Assembly: GCF_019049105.1 (NCBI RefSeq)
Contig: NZ_JAHQZR010000005.1
Coordinates: 124,001 to 188,000, forward strand
Direction: 5' to 3'
DNA: 64,000 nucleotides
DNA from: Leucobacter chinensis
GTDB lineage: Bacteria > Actinomycetota > Actinomycetes > Actinomycetales > Microbacteriaceae
A model generated the notes under the pieces. It was not told the DNA's origin. It saw only the letters and a list, made by a program, of their open reading frames with translations, and ran no database searches. The position numbers and the translations under genes are program-made. Below, one piece after another: positions 49,912-59,842 of the stretch (its first letter is position 1; each line of letters begins with the position of its first letter).

Positions 49912-52900
49912 ATGACTGAAGAATACAAGACCGAGAGCCTTCACGACGCCGACTTCGCCGAAGCCGAGCTCACTCGAAAAGCGAGTCTCGCTCCGGTCGA
50001 ACGCTTCGCCGCAGAGCACGCCGAGTGGCGTGAAGAGATCGGCATGCTTGGCGGCACGAACTCGCTTCTGCACTTCACCGACGCTCACCGCGACCAGATC
50101 GAGCTCTCGACCACGCACCCTGGCGGCCTTCCGCAGTTCATCAGCGGCAACAAAATTCTGCTCTCGGCGCTCATTCGTGACGATCTGGCGCTTCGCCAGG
50201 CGAAGGTCGGCGCCGGGCGGGTGACCGATAAAGCGGTCGAGATGCGCACCGAGCGTGGTCTTGAGACCGTGCATCTCGCGATCGGCATTGCGAAGTGGGA
50301 GTTCGAGGGCGACGAGTTTTGCGCTCCGGTTCTGCTGCGCCCCCTTGCGATTCGCCGTTACGGCAGCGACTTCGAGCTGAAGCTCAAGCAGCGCCCCTTT
50401 GTGAACGTGGCCCTCGTGCGCGCCCTGCAAGAGCAGTTTGGAGTGCGCGTTGACGCGACCGAACTGCTGCAACTCTCGCACTCGGCCGGCGTGTTCAAGC
50501 CGCAGCCGGTCATCGATCGCCTGCGCCAGGTCGCGGCGGGTGTTGACGGGTTCACGGTGCAGCCGCGGCTCGTGGTCTCAACGTTCCACGATGTCGCTCA
50601 CGAACTCCTCACCTCACTCGGCGAGCTTGATCACCCCGTCATCGATGCGGTGTGCGGCTCAGAGACCGCGCAAACCCAGCTCGCGAAGTCCTTCGGCCAG
50701 GCGACCGGCACCCCGATCGACGAACGAGCCCCCGAGACTGACTCGCACCTGTCGAGCGCCGACAGTCAGCAGGAAGAGGTGCTCGCGCAGGTCAAGGCGG
50801 GCAACTCGATCGTGGTGCGCACGCTGCCTGGAACGGGCGGCACGCAAACCGTGGTTAACGCGATCGGTGCGCTCGTCAACGCCGGCAAGCGCGTGCTCGT
50901 CGTCTCACCGCGCCGTGCGACCCTCGACGGCATCAGCTACCGGCTCGGCCGCGTGGGCCTTCCGGGCCTCGCCGCCTCACCCCGCACGCTGCGCCGCAAC
51001 CTCGTCGAATCGATCAGCCGGGCCGAAAACGCGAAGCCGGGCATGAACCGTGATGTTGACGAGGCGCTCGTGCGCCTGCGCACGGTGCTCACCGACTACC
51101 AGGGTGCGCTCGTCACGCCCGACCGCAAGCTTGGCGTCTCGCCGCTTGACGCGTTGCACGCCCTGTCGCGGCTCACTCGCCAGGACGTTGTTCCCACGAC
51201 CGCCGTGCGCCTCGATGACGAGGGCCTCGCGCAGCTTGCGCTCGATCGAAGCGCCGTCGCCGAAGACCTCACCGAGGTTGCCCGCCTCGGCCAGTTCGAG
51301 TTCGGCCCCGAAGATTCTCCCTGGTACGGCGTCTCGTTCACCTCGCGCGATCAGGCCGACGAGGCCTACCAGCTCGCGGTTGAGCTCGCCGAGACCGAGT
51401 TGCCAAGGCTCACGCAGATGGCGGGCGACGTGGTCTCGCAAACCTCGATGCGCCCCTACAATTCGGTCGCCGAGCTCGGCATCTACCTGCGCCTTCTGAG
51501 CGGCATTCGCGAGACGCTCGATCGCTTCGTGCCAGAGGTGTTCGACCGCTCGCTCACCGAGATCATCGCGGCCCATGCGCCGCGCGGCAGCGACGAGATG
51601 TCGGGAGCCAATCGCCGGCGCCTCAAGAAGCTCGCGCGCGAGTTCGTGCGTCCCGGCGTCACGGTCACCGATATGTACTCGCGCCTCGTGCAAATTCAGC
51701 AGCAGCGTGTGCTGTGGCAGCGGTACAGCGAGGTCGTTGGCGCGCGCCCAGAAGTGCCCGTCGGCATCTCAGACCTCGTCGTCGCCTTCCAAAAGACCTA
51801 CCAAGATCTCGACCGTCTCGACGTCATGCTCGATCCCGAGCAGCAGGGCGAGCGGTTGCGCAACATGCCCATGCCTGACCTCGCGGCGCTCATGACCGAG
51901 CTTTCGCGTGAGTCAGAGGTGTTGCAAAACATTCAGGAGCGCACGGCCCTCGTCGAGCGGCTCGGCCAAGCGCATCTGAGCGCGCTGCTCGAAGACCTCT
52001 CGATGCGTCACGTGCCGGCCTCAGAGGTCGCGAACGAGCTCGAGCAGGCCTGGTGGCAGTCGGCGCTCGAGTACATGCTGCGCACGAACGAGTCGCTGCT
52101 CAACGCCAACACGAGCGTCATCGAGCGCCTCGAATCAGACTTCAGGCTCGTCGATGACGCGCACCAGCGCGCCAACGGCCCGACTCTCGCGGCCCAGCTC
52201 GGCCACGCGTGGAAGGTCGCGGTGCTCGACCACCCCGCCGAGGCCCAGGCCCTCAGGCAGTCGCTGCGCGCGGGCGAGGTCACCCCGGCCGAGATCTCGA
52301 CCTCGGCGCCACACCTACTCGAAACCTTGGCCCCGGTGTGGGCGGTCTCGCCCTACGAGGTGCCGAGCCTGCCGCGCGACCTGCGTTTCGACACGGTACT
52401 GCTCGTTGACGCGAGCGCGATGACCTTCGCCGAATCCTTGAGCGCCGTCGCAAGGGCCCAGCAGGTGGTCGCCTTTGGCGACCCCGTCGTGCAGCATCCC
52501 TCGCCCTTCACGATTGGGGTCTCGGGCGCAGCGGCCGGCGCGGCTGGATCTGCGGCCGCGGTGCACTCTGGCGGATCCGCCAAGAATGCCCCCGCAAGCG
52601 ACCCCAGCGCGGCGGTGGCCTCGAGCCCGCAGGCCCTGTTCAGCAGGCCGGCGAAGGCCAAGGGCGAGCCCGTCGCCGAAGAACCAGAGACGCGCTCGGC
52701 CTTCACCGACCTTGCCGAGGTGCTGCCCGAGTTCGCGCTCACGCAGAGCTACCGCGCGGGCGGCGCTGACCTCATTCAGCTCGTCAACGAACGCTTTTAC
52801 CAGGGCAAGATCGCCTCGCTGCCGTGGGCCGGAACCTTCCTCGGGCACTCAAGCATCACGCACGAGTTCGTCGAAGAGGGGCAGGGGCTGCCCGACCGTG

Positions 52901-53925
52901 AGGCAGGCGCCGTCGAGAGCCCCGATGGCGAGGTTGCCCGCGTCGTGCAGCTCGTGCTGCGTCACGCGAGTGAGCACGCCCAGGAGTCGCTCATGGTCAT
53001 CACCGCGAGCCCCGTTCACGCCGTGCGCGTGCAGCAGGCGGTCTTGCGGGCCTTCGCGAAGTTTCCCGAGTACCGAGACTTCTTGCTCGGCGAGCGCGCT
53101 GAACCCTTCGTTGTGCTCACGCTCGAGCAGGCGATAGCGCAGAGCCGCGACCGCGTCATCTTCTCGGTCGGCTACGGCCGCACCCCGCACGGGCGTGTGC
53201 TCTCAAACTTTGGCAGCCTCACCGAGCCCGGCGGTGAACGCCTCGTCGCGGTCGCGATGACGAGGGCCCGCCGCGCCATGTCGATCGTCACGAGCTTCAT
53301 GCCCGAAGATCTCGAGACGACCCGCGTGCGCCACGGCCTCGTCGAACTACTCGACGTGCTCTCGGCCAAGATCACCCCGTCGATGCCCAAGGTGCTGCCC
53401 TCAGAGCGCGACCCCATGCTCACCGAGCTCGCGACCGAACTCGAGGCCCTCGGCCTCGCGGTGGCGCTCGACTACCAGGGCATGATTCCGCTGGCCGTCG
53501 CCTATAACGGCAAGGCCATCGCGATCGACCTCGACGCCGACGTGCGCGAGGGCTCACTGCGCGAGACGCTGCGCCTGCGCCCCGCCGTGCTGCGCCGCCT
53601 CGGCTGGCACTACAACCGGGTGCATAGCTTCGACCTCTTCGCGAACCCCGCCGAGGTCGCGCTGCGCATCGCCGGAACGATCGGCTACGAGCCCCAGCAC
53701 ACCGAAGAGCACAACGATACCGGTCAGGTGAACCTCACCGGCACCGTCTCGGTCGCCCCGGCCGACGCGCACACACTCGCTGAGCCCCTGCCGCCCGCCG
53801 CCCCCGTCGAGTCGGTCTCGGCCGACTTGCCCGGAGCCGCTAGGGCCAATGGCGCGCAGAGCGACCCGGCGGGCGCCGCCGGTGACTACGACGAGACCGG
53901 TGTCATCGTTTCTGACGATCACTAA
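49912..53925 (+). CDS. SF1-helicase-like protein with degenerate Walker motifs
   Basis: A 1337-residue protein built as an Upf1/DNA2-type SF1 helicase. The P-loop position reads LPGTGGTQTVVNAIGALVNA: Gly310 stands where the catalytic Lys of GTGKTQT would be. Motif II reads VDASAMTFAE, so Asp833 is followed by Ala834 where Glu is expected. Motif V/VI (VAMTRARRAMSIVTS) and the FGDP in VVAFGDPVVQHPSP remain. An Ala/Gly/Ser-rich insert lies at about 860-920, and the end is a PD-(D/E)XK-like or REase-like small domain (ALDYQGMIPLAVAYNGKAIA IDLD). ATG 49912 behind GGGGAAG is preferred; GTG 49738 adds a low-complexity tail. Likely a non-ATPase relative; role unknown. Confidence 0.82.
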   Translation: MTEEYKTESLHDADFAEAELTRKASLAPVERFAAEHAEWREEIGMLGGTNSLLHFTDAHRDQIELSTTHPGGLPQFISGNKILLSALIRDDLALRQAKVGAGRVTDKAVEMRTERGLETVHLAIGIAKWEFEGDEFCAPVLLRPLAIRRYGSDFELKLKQRPFVNVALVRALQEQFGVRVDATELLQLSHSAGVFKPQPVIDRLRQVAAGVDGFTVQPRLVVSTFHDVAHELLTSLGELDHPVIDAVCGSETAQTQLAKSFGQATGTPIDERAPETDSHLSSADSQQEEVLAQVKAGNSIVVRTLPGTGGTQTVVNAIGALVNAGKRVLVVSPRRATLDGISYRLGRVGLPGLAASPRTLRRNLVESISRAENAKPGMNRDVDEALVRLRTVLTDYQGALVTPDRKLGVSPLDALHALSRLTRQDVVPTTAVRLDDEGLAQLALDRSAVAEDLTEVARLGQFEFGPEDSPWYGVSFTSRDQADEAYQLAVELAETELPRLTQMAGDVVSQTSMRPYNSVAELGIYLRLLSGIRETLDRFVPEVFDRSLTEIIAAHAPRGSDEMSGANRRRLKKLAREFVRPGVTVTDMYSRLVQIQQQRVLWQRYSEVVGARPEVPVGISDLVVAFQKTYQDLDRLDVMLDPEQQGERLRNMPMPDLAALMTELSRESEVLQNIQERTALVERLGQAHLSALLEDLSMRHVPASEVANELEQAWWQSALEYMLRTNESLLNANTSVIERLESDFRLVDDAHQRANGPTLAAQLGHAWKVAVLDHPAEAQALRQSLRAGEVTPAEISTSAPHLLETLAPVWAVSPYEVPSLPRDLRFDTVLLVDASAMTFAESLSAVARAQQVVAFGDPVVQHPSPFTIGVSGAAAGAAGSAAAVHSGGSAKNAPASDPSAAVASSPQALFSRPAKAKGEPVAEEPETRSAFTDLAEVLPEFALTQSYRAGGADLIQLVNERFYQGKIASLPWAGTFLGHSSITHEFVEEGQGLPDREAGAVESPDGEVARVVQLVLRHASEHAQESLMVITASPVHAVRVQQAVLRAFAKFPEYRDFLLGERAEPFVVLTLEQAIAQSRDRVIFSVGYGRTPHGRVLSNFGSLTEPGGERLVAVAMTRARRAMSIVTSFMPEDLETTRVRHGLVELLDVLSAKITPSMPKVLPSERDPMLTELATELEALGLAVALDYQGMIPLAVAYNGKAIAIDLDADVREGSLRETLRLRPAVLRRLGWHYNRVHSFDLFANPAEVALRIAGTIGYEPQHTEEHNDTGQVNLTGTVSVAPADAHTLAEPLPPAAPVESVSADLPGAARANGAQSDPAGAAGDYDETGVIVSDDH

Positions 53926-53926
53926 T

Positions 53927-54139
53927 ATGGCTACCTCTGACGACTCGAAGCCTGCCCAGCCAGCCAAGCGTCGCAACCGGCGGGTGGTGACGCCGCCACC
54001 CGCGGGCAGCGATCCGCAACCGGCGGCGCACGGCCACCCCGAACGCTGGGACGAGACGGGCGCGGCACCGCGGGGTGCTCGCGGGGCCGGCGAGAACGAC
54101 GAGCGCCTCAAGAACGACAAGCCCCCGCACTGGGGCTGA
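53927..54139 (+). CDS. Small charged hypothetical protein
   Basis: A 70-residue Pro/Lys/Arg/Asp-rich, probably disordered protein (KPAQPAKRRNRRVVTPPPAG, ending in KPPHWG). Its ATG is one base after the helicase-like stop, so it is co-translated with it and may be a partner. Not a known family. Confidence 0.55.
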   Translation: MATSDDSKPAQPAKRRNRRVVTPPPAGSDPQPAAHGHPERWDETGAAPRGARGAGENDERLKNDKPPHWG

Positions 54140-54155
54140 GCGTCGGCCGCGTGCC

Positions 54156-54199
54156 GTCAAAAAGTGTCGATTCTTGCGCGAATTTCGACACTTTTTGAC
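54156..54199. terminator. 15-bp inverted repeat, probable bidirectional terminator
   Basis: GTCAAAAAGTGTCGA (54156-54170) and TCGACACTTTTTGAC (54185-54199) are perfect complements around 14 bases. It lies between convergent genes and carries an A5/T5 run in each arm, which would give a T run on either strand. Confidence 0.7.
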
Positions 54200-54296
54200 C
54201 ATACGATGGGCGGATCGGCGCGGTGCGAATCGGCGCGAGCGCGGGCCGAGGCGGGCGCGTCAGCGCGTGGCCGAGCGAGCCGGCCAGCCGGGCGCT

Positions 54297-54887
54297 TTAG
54301 TTCTCGAACCGAAAGTGGTGGATCGCCTCCGGGGTCACCGCGCCCGTGATCGGCACATCGTGCAGGTCGGCGGGAACCTCGGCCAAGATCTCGTTCTCGC
54401 GAACGACGGCGAAGACGGGGGGCCGCTGGTCCATCGAGCCGAGCGACTTGTCGAAGTAACCGCGGCCCCAGCCGAGACGATTGCCCGACTCGTCGACGGC
54501 GCACGCCGGGATGATCATGAGGTCAACGTCGTTCACAGCCATGGGGCTGAGCGGTGTGCCCTGTGGCTCGGGAATGCCGAAAAGGCCGGGTTCGGCGTCG
54601 GGGCCACTGTATGAGACCCAGTCGAGTAGACCGTCTTCGCGCGAGATCGGCAGCATGACGTCGACGTCATGGGCTCGGGCCCACTCAAGAAAGAGCAGGG
54701 TGTTTGGCTCACCGATGACAGGAAAGTAGCAAGAAACCGAGTGGGCTTCGCGGGCCTCTACGAGGCGCTGCAGCTGCTCGGTGAGGCCGTGGGCCTCGGC
54801 ATTGCTCTGCTCTTCGGTTACTTGCCTGCGTTGGACACGCACTCGCTCGCGAATTTCTCGCTTGCGAGTGTCTATATCGGCTGTCAT
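54297..54887 (-). CDS. 5-formyltetrahydrofolate cyclo-ligase
   Basis: A 196-residue enzyme that converts 5-formyl-THF to 5,10-methenyl-THF with ATP. The family motif is GWGRGYFDKSLGSMDQRPP near residues 145-165, preceded by VDLMIIPACAVDESGNRLG. Lys/Arg start helix (RERVRVQRRQVTEEQ) contacts ATP. It is divergent from galU with 61 bases between; this order is common in Actinobacteria. Confidence 0.93.
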   Translation of the reverse strand: MTADIDTRKREIRERVRVQRRQVTEEQSNAEAHGLTEQLQRLVEAREAHSVSCYFPVIGEPNTLLFLEWARAHDVDVMLPISREDGLLDWVSYSGPDAEPGLFGIPEPQGTPLSPMAVNDVDLMIIPACAVDESGNRLGWGRGYFDKSLGSMDQRPPVFAVVRENEILAEVPADLHDVPITGAVTPEAIHHFRFEN

Positions 54888-54948
54888 ACGATTCAGTCTA
54901 CTGTTGATCGTTTGTTAGCGCCCAGAAAAGCGAGTTAAGCTTGCCCTC

Positions 54949-55851
54949 ATGAACAAGAAGTCAACTTCAGGCGTCACGAAGGCGGTCATTCCAGCCGCTG
55001 GTCTTGGCACCCGCTTTCTGCCTGCGACAAAGGCAATGCCCAAAGAGATGCTGCCGCTCGTCGACAAGCCAGCGATTCAGTACGTGGTTGAAGAGGCCGT
55101 GCACTCGGGACTTGAAGACGTGCTCATCATCACGGGCCGTAACAAAGACAACCTGCTGAACCATTTCGACTCGGTTCCCGAGCTCGAGTTTGCACTCGAA
55201 CGCAAGGGCGACGATGGTCGTCTCGACCGCGTCCACGCGGCGAGTGACCTTGGCGAGGTGCACTTCTTGCGCCAGGGCCAGCCCCTCGGCCTTGGCCACG
55301 CGGTTGGCCGGGCGCGCGCGCACGTGGGCGATGACTCGTTCGCGGTCTTACTCGGTGACGACTTGATCGACGCGCGCGATCCGCTGCTGACCCGCATGGT
55401 CGAAGAGCACGATGCGCGTGAAGCGACGATTATCGCGCTCATGGAGGTTCCGAAAGAGGCCATTCACCTGTATGGTTGCGCAGCGGTCGAAGCGACCGAT
55501 GACGACGACGTGGTGAAGATCACCGGGCTCGTCGAGAAGCCATCGCCAGAAGAGGCTCCCTCGAACCTCGCGGTCATTGGCCGTTACGTGTTGCGCCCTG
55601 AGATCTTTGACATTCTCGAAAACCAGGGCCCCGGCCGTGGCGGCGAGATTCAGCTCACAGACGCGCTCCACACCCTCGCCGAGGGTGGAGGAGAGCGCCC
55701 CGTGTACGGCGTCGTCTTCCGCGGTCGCCGCTACGATACGGGCGACCGCGCCGACTGGATTAAGGCGAATCTGCTGCTCGGCGTCGATCACCCAGAACTC
55801 GGTGACGACCTGCGTGAGTGGGTTCGTGAGTTCGCACAAACGCTCGAGTAG
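54949..55851 (+). CDS. galU: UTP-glucose-1-phosphate uridylyltransferase GalU
   Basis: A 300-residue nucleotidyltransferase making UDP-glucose. Start KAVIPAAGLGTRFLPATKAM, PKEMLPLVDKPAIQYVVEEA, then LPLGLGHAV-like QPLGLGHAVGRARAHVGD and EAPSNLAVIGRYVLRPEIFD. Length is standard. It is 5 bases ahead of the acetyltransferase gene, in the galU-(moeA)-rimJ operon order known from M. tuberculosis, but without moeA. Confidence 0.95.
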   Translation: MNKKSTSGVTKAVIPAAGLGTRFLPATKAMPKEMLPLVDKPAIQYVVEEAVHSGLEDVLIITGRNKDNLLNHFDSVPELEFALERKGDDGRLDRVHAASDLGEVHFLRQGQPLGLGHAVGRARAHVGDDSFAVLLGDDLIDARDPLLTRMVEEHDAREATIIALMEVPKEAIHLYGCAAVEATDDDDVVKITGLVEKPSPEEAPSNLAVIGRYVLRPEIFDILENQGPGRGGEIQLTDALHTLAEGGGERPVYGVVFRGRRYDTGDRADWIKANLLLGVDHPELGDDLREWVREFAQTLE

Positions 55852-55856
55852 GCTTC

Positions 55857-56441
55857 GTGCCCTTCAACCCGCGCTTCTCGCTCACCAAAGGTGACGTCGA
55901 GGTGAGAGTCATTCGTCGCAGCGACGCAGAGCCGCTGCGACGAATGCTCGCCGAAAACCGTGCGTGGCTCTCACCGTGGGAGGCCTCGATTCCCGGGGCA
56001 ACGTTCGAGACACCGGGTGAAGCGCCGCTTGGCCCGGTGATCCGCTATCTGCGCAAGCGTATGCGTCAGGGCCACGGCGTGCCCTGCGTCGTGCTGTTTC
56101 GCGGCGAGGTTGTGGGCCAACTCAGCATCGCCGACATCGCCTGGGGAGCCGTGCGCTCGGGTCAAATTGGCTACTGGATCTCGCGGGAGTACGCCGGCCG
56201 CGGCATCACACCGACCGCCGTGCAACTGCTCATTGACCACGCCCTTTTCTCGCTCGATCTGCACCGCATTGAGATTTGCCTCCGGCCCGAGAACGTCGCC
56301 TCGCGCCGCGTTGTCGACAAGCTTGGCCTGCGCTACGAGGGCTTGCGCGAACGCTACATCTATATTGACGGCGGCTGGCGTGACCATGATTGCTTCGCCG
56401 TGACCCGCGAAGAACGGGCCCACTCGCTCGGCCTCGGCTAA
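55857..56441 (+). CDS. GNAT acetyltransferase (RimJ-like)
   Basis: A 194-residue N-acetyltransferase of the RimJ/RimL type: VIRRSDAEPLRRMLAENRAW, the acetyl-CoA binding RxxG in GYWISREYAGRGITPTAVQL, and DLHRIEICLRPENVASRRVV with LGLRYEGLRERY. In other Actinobacteria this is the rimJ next to galU. GTG start. Protein substrate unknown. Confidence 0.88.
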   Translation: MPFNPRFSLTKGDVEVRVIRRSDAEPLRRMLAENRAWLSPWEASIPGATFETPGEAPLGPVIRYLRKRMRQGHGVPCVVLFRGEVVGQLSIADIAWGAVRSGQIGYWISREYAGRGITPTAVQLLIDHALFSLDLHRIEICLRPENVASRRVVDKLGLRYEGLRERYIYIDGGWRDHDCFAVTREERAHSLGLG

Positions 56442-56530
56442 CTTCGCCATACACCCTGTCATGCTGTGTGTTTGCATGACGCTCGGCGTGCCGCGGTTCG
56501 GCTTTCCCGCGCACCATTTACGGTTGTTGC

Positions 56531-57604
56531 ATGGATAGCGGCGTGTTTGGCGGAGGGCTTCTGCTCGTGGTGCTCGCGCTGCTCTGGGTGGTGGTGTTGA
56601 TTCCCGCATGGTCGCGCAATCGTCAGTATCGCGCGGCTGAGAAACATACCGCCCACATTCAGCGCACGCTACGCATGATTGCCGAGACCTCTGAGCTGCC
56701 CGAAGAGCACGTCGTCGAGGCTACCGCCAAAACTGCGCTGCAGCACCAGAAAATGTTAAAGCAAATGCGCAGCCAGGAGGCCGCAGCAGAGAAAATCGAG
56801 CAAGAAAAGCTGCGTGCCGCTGGACGCCTCGCCGAATATGAGCTCAAGAGAGAAGTCGCCATGCAGAAAGCACAGCTGAGAAGCGCCAAGCTGAGCCACC
56901 CCCGGTTGAAGCCGGTGCGGCTCGTGGCTGCCCTCGCGACCGTGCTCGGCCTCGTCGGGATTCTCATCGGAGCAGGCATGGCCATCGGCGGGCTCGGCCC
57001 GGCAACCCTGCTCGTAGCGCTTGCCTCGGCTGGGCTCGGGCTTACGACGCTCGTGGTGCTCGCTCCCGGCAAGGCCGCGAAGCAGACTCAGCAGGCCCCG
57101 GCACCGGCGCAGCCTGTCGCCCGCCCGCAGCAGCCGCTGCTCGACCTTGAGGTCGAGACCCCTGAGCCTGACACCTCGCACGAAGAGTACCTCGCCCAGC
57201 AAGCCCGTGCCCGCGCGCAGCGCGAGCGCGCGAGGGCGATGTCGCAGGCCCGCAAGCAGGTCGCGCAGCCCTCTGAGCGCGTGAATCAGACCAACTCGAT
57301 CCTGCTGCGCGAGGGCGATCTGAAGCCCCGAATGGCTGGCGCCGTTGCTGAAACCCCTGCCGCGGATCACCCCGCATCAGCCACCCCGAGCGAGTCTCCG
57401 GCTGCTGGCGCTGCGGCTCCCGCTGCTGGCGTGGGCTCGGCCGCCGAAGCACAGCGTGACTCGCGCCCCATGCTCGACGTAGAGGCGAAGACCAAGCGCC
57501 TCGCTGCCCAGGAACGCCTGCGTTCGATGGGCGTTGTCGGCGACACCGCTCAGGGCGCACCCAACATTGCAGACGCACTGCGCCGCCGCCGCAACGTAAG
57601 CTAA
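56531..57604 (+). CDS. GlpR/Rv0996-like membrane protein of the galU-rimJ locus
   Basis: A 357-residue membrane protein: an N-terminal anchor (GGGLLLVVLALLWVVVLIPA), a long helical, charged stretch (about 30-120, IEQEKLRAAGRLAEYELKRE), two further helices near 125-175 (LVAALATVLGLVGILIGAGM; LVALASAGLGLTTLVVLAPG), and an Ala/Pro/Gln-rich tail. The layout and locus match mycobacterial Rv0996 and corynebacterial GlpR, the receptor of the MoeA-like cell-division protein Glp (established in Corynebacterium; homology here is inferred from locus and topology). Confidence 0.7.
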   Translation: MDSGVFGGGLLLVVLALLWVVVLIPAWSRNRQYRAAEKHTAHIQRTLRMIAETSELPEEHVVEATAKTALQHQKMLKQMRSQEAAAEKIEQEKLRAAGRLAEYELKREVAMQKAQLRSAKLSHPRLKPVRLVAALATVLGLVGILIGAGMAIGGLGPATLLVALASAGLGLTTLVVLAPGKAAKQTQQAPAPAQPVARPQQPLLDLEVETPEPDTSHEEYLAQQARARAQRERARAMSQARKQVAQPSERVNQTNSILLREGDLKPRMAGAVAETPAADHPASATPSESPAAGAAAPAAGVGSAAEAQRDSRPMLDVEAKTKRLAAQERLRSMGVVGDTAQGAPNIADALRRRRNVS

Positions 57605-57626
57605 CTGGCGGCTTGCCCGCTCCCAG

Positions 57627-57688
57627 CAAATTGTTTGCACTTTTTACCTGATTTCACGTGGTTTCGGCCCGAAAGTGCAAACAATTTG
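57627..57688. repeat. 17-bp perfect inverted repeat between convergent genes
   Basis: CAAATTGTTTGCACTTT (57627-57643) and AAAGTGCAAACAATTTG (57672-57688) are exact complements around 28 bases. Its arm end AAAGTGNA resembles the AAAAAGTG arm at 54156. No T run of terminator type follows on either side. Confidence 0.65.
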
Positions 57689-57736
57689 GCGATGGCAGGC
57701 GGGCAGGGCTAACCCAGCCCGGCCAGCCCATACACG

Positions 57737-57771
57737 AAGGCCCCGCACCCCTGAAGAGGGGCCGGGGCCTT
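57737..57771 (-). terminator. GC-rich terminator of the DUF6264-like gene
   Basis: AAGGCCCCG (57737-57745) pairs with CGGGGCCTT (57763-57771); on the minus strand it lies 24 bases after the stop at 57795 and is followed by TTCGTG. A stable hairpin with a weak T tract. Confidence 0.6.
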
Positions 57772-57794
57772 GGCGCGGCAGCAAGGAGGGAACG

Positions 57795-58661
57795 CTAGGC
57801 GTTCTGCCCCAGCTGGTCGAGCAGCAGCTCGACGTTTTCTGGTGTCGAGTATTCGATCAACTCGGGAACCATGACGATAGCGACCGTCGCGATAACAAAC
57901 AGTGCGATCAGGGCGAGCACACCGGCCGAGAGCGGAACCCAGAAGGTGAGCTTGCCGCGACGCAAACGCTGGATGCTCCAGAGCAGAGCAACCGCGTAGA
58001 TCGAGAGCATGAGCAGTGCGCCGATTGACTGGATCACTGTGATCGACGAGGGAATATCAAGGTTGTCGGCTCCGAGCGCCTCGCCGATGATCTCGAGTTG
58101 GGCGCCGAGGGTGAGCATTCCGAGGGCGAACTGCATCGCGGCGAAGGCGCCGAGCACGAGCAAAATGATCGTTACGACTTTGTCGCCGGTCGAGCTCGAC
58201 TTCTTCTGGCCTTGCGGTGCGGGCGCTCCCTGCGGTGCAACGGGCGCACCCGGGGTAGTGCTGGGCGCGACGGGGGCTGCCGTCGGGGCCTGCTGCCCGG
58301 CTCCCGAAGCGACACCAAGGTTATGCGGAACGCCGGGATTGCGCGGAGCACCAGCGGATCCACCCCCTGCCGTGCGGCCAGCGCCCGAAGCGTCACCCTG
58401 CTGGGCTGCGGCCGGCGAGACCCAGCCCTCGGGGGCCATCTCGCCGTAAAGAGGCTGAGCGGGTGCCGCGGGTGCTGCCGCTGCTGCAGCGGGCGCGGGT
58501 GCTGCAGCCAGCGCAGCTGGTGCAGCTGGTGCAGCGGGCACCGTCTCGGGGGCTGCCGCCGCAGCGGGCGTTGCTACCGGTGCCACAGGCTCGGCCGAGA
58601 CCGGAGCCCCGGTCGCCGCCTGGCTGGCCTGCTCTTCAGGGGTGGGCTGCTGATCGCTCAT
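57795..58661 (-). CDS. Ala/Pro-rich membrane protein (DUF6264-like)
   Basis: A 288-residue protein. Residues 1 to about 150 are a low-complexity Ala/Pro/Gly/Gln stretch with the short motif QPLYGEMAPEGWVSPAA that recalls Microbacteriaceae DUF6264 proteins; the rest has four membrane helices (KVVTIILLVLGAFAAMQFAL and later). Role unknown; the disordered cytoplasmic part may bind partners. It is upstream of the aldolase gene on the same strand by 18 bases in the order aldolase then this gene, so they are co-transcribed. Confidence 0.75.
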   Translation of the reverse strand: MSDQQPTPEEQASQAATGAPVSAEPVAPVATPAAAAAPETVPAAPAAPAALAAAPAPAAAAAAPAAPAQPLYGEMAPEGWVSPAAAQQGDASGAGRTAGGGSAGAPRNPGVPHNLGVASGAGQQAPTAAPVAPSTTPGAPVAPQGAPAPQGQKKSSSTGDKVVTIILLVLGAFAAMQFALGMLTLGAQLEIIGEALGADNLDIPSSITVIQSIGALLMLSIYAVALLWSIQRLRRGKLTFWVPLSAGVLALIALFVIATVAIVMVPELIEYSTPENVELLLDQLGQNA

Positions 58662-58679
58662 GATGCTGCTCCTTAAACG

Positions 58680-59708
<1,029 letters not shown>

Positions 59709-59842
59709 TGAATCTCCTTATTGATGCACCTTGGCGGCCAGAAAGGCCGTATACCTGACAGTTTAGCCGGGAGAACTGCGAACTTCAGGTGTCAATGGCG
59801 TACCCTTAGAAGGCATCCGATTCGCTAAGGAGTTTTTCCGAA

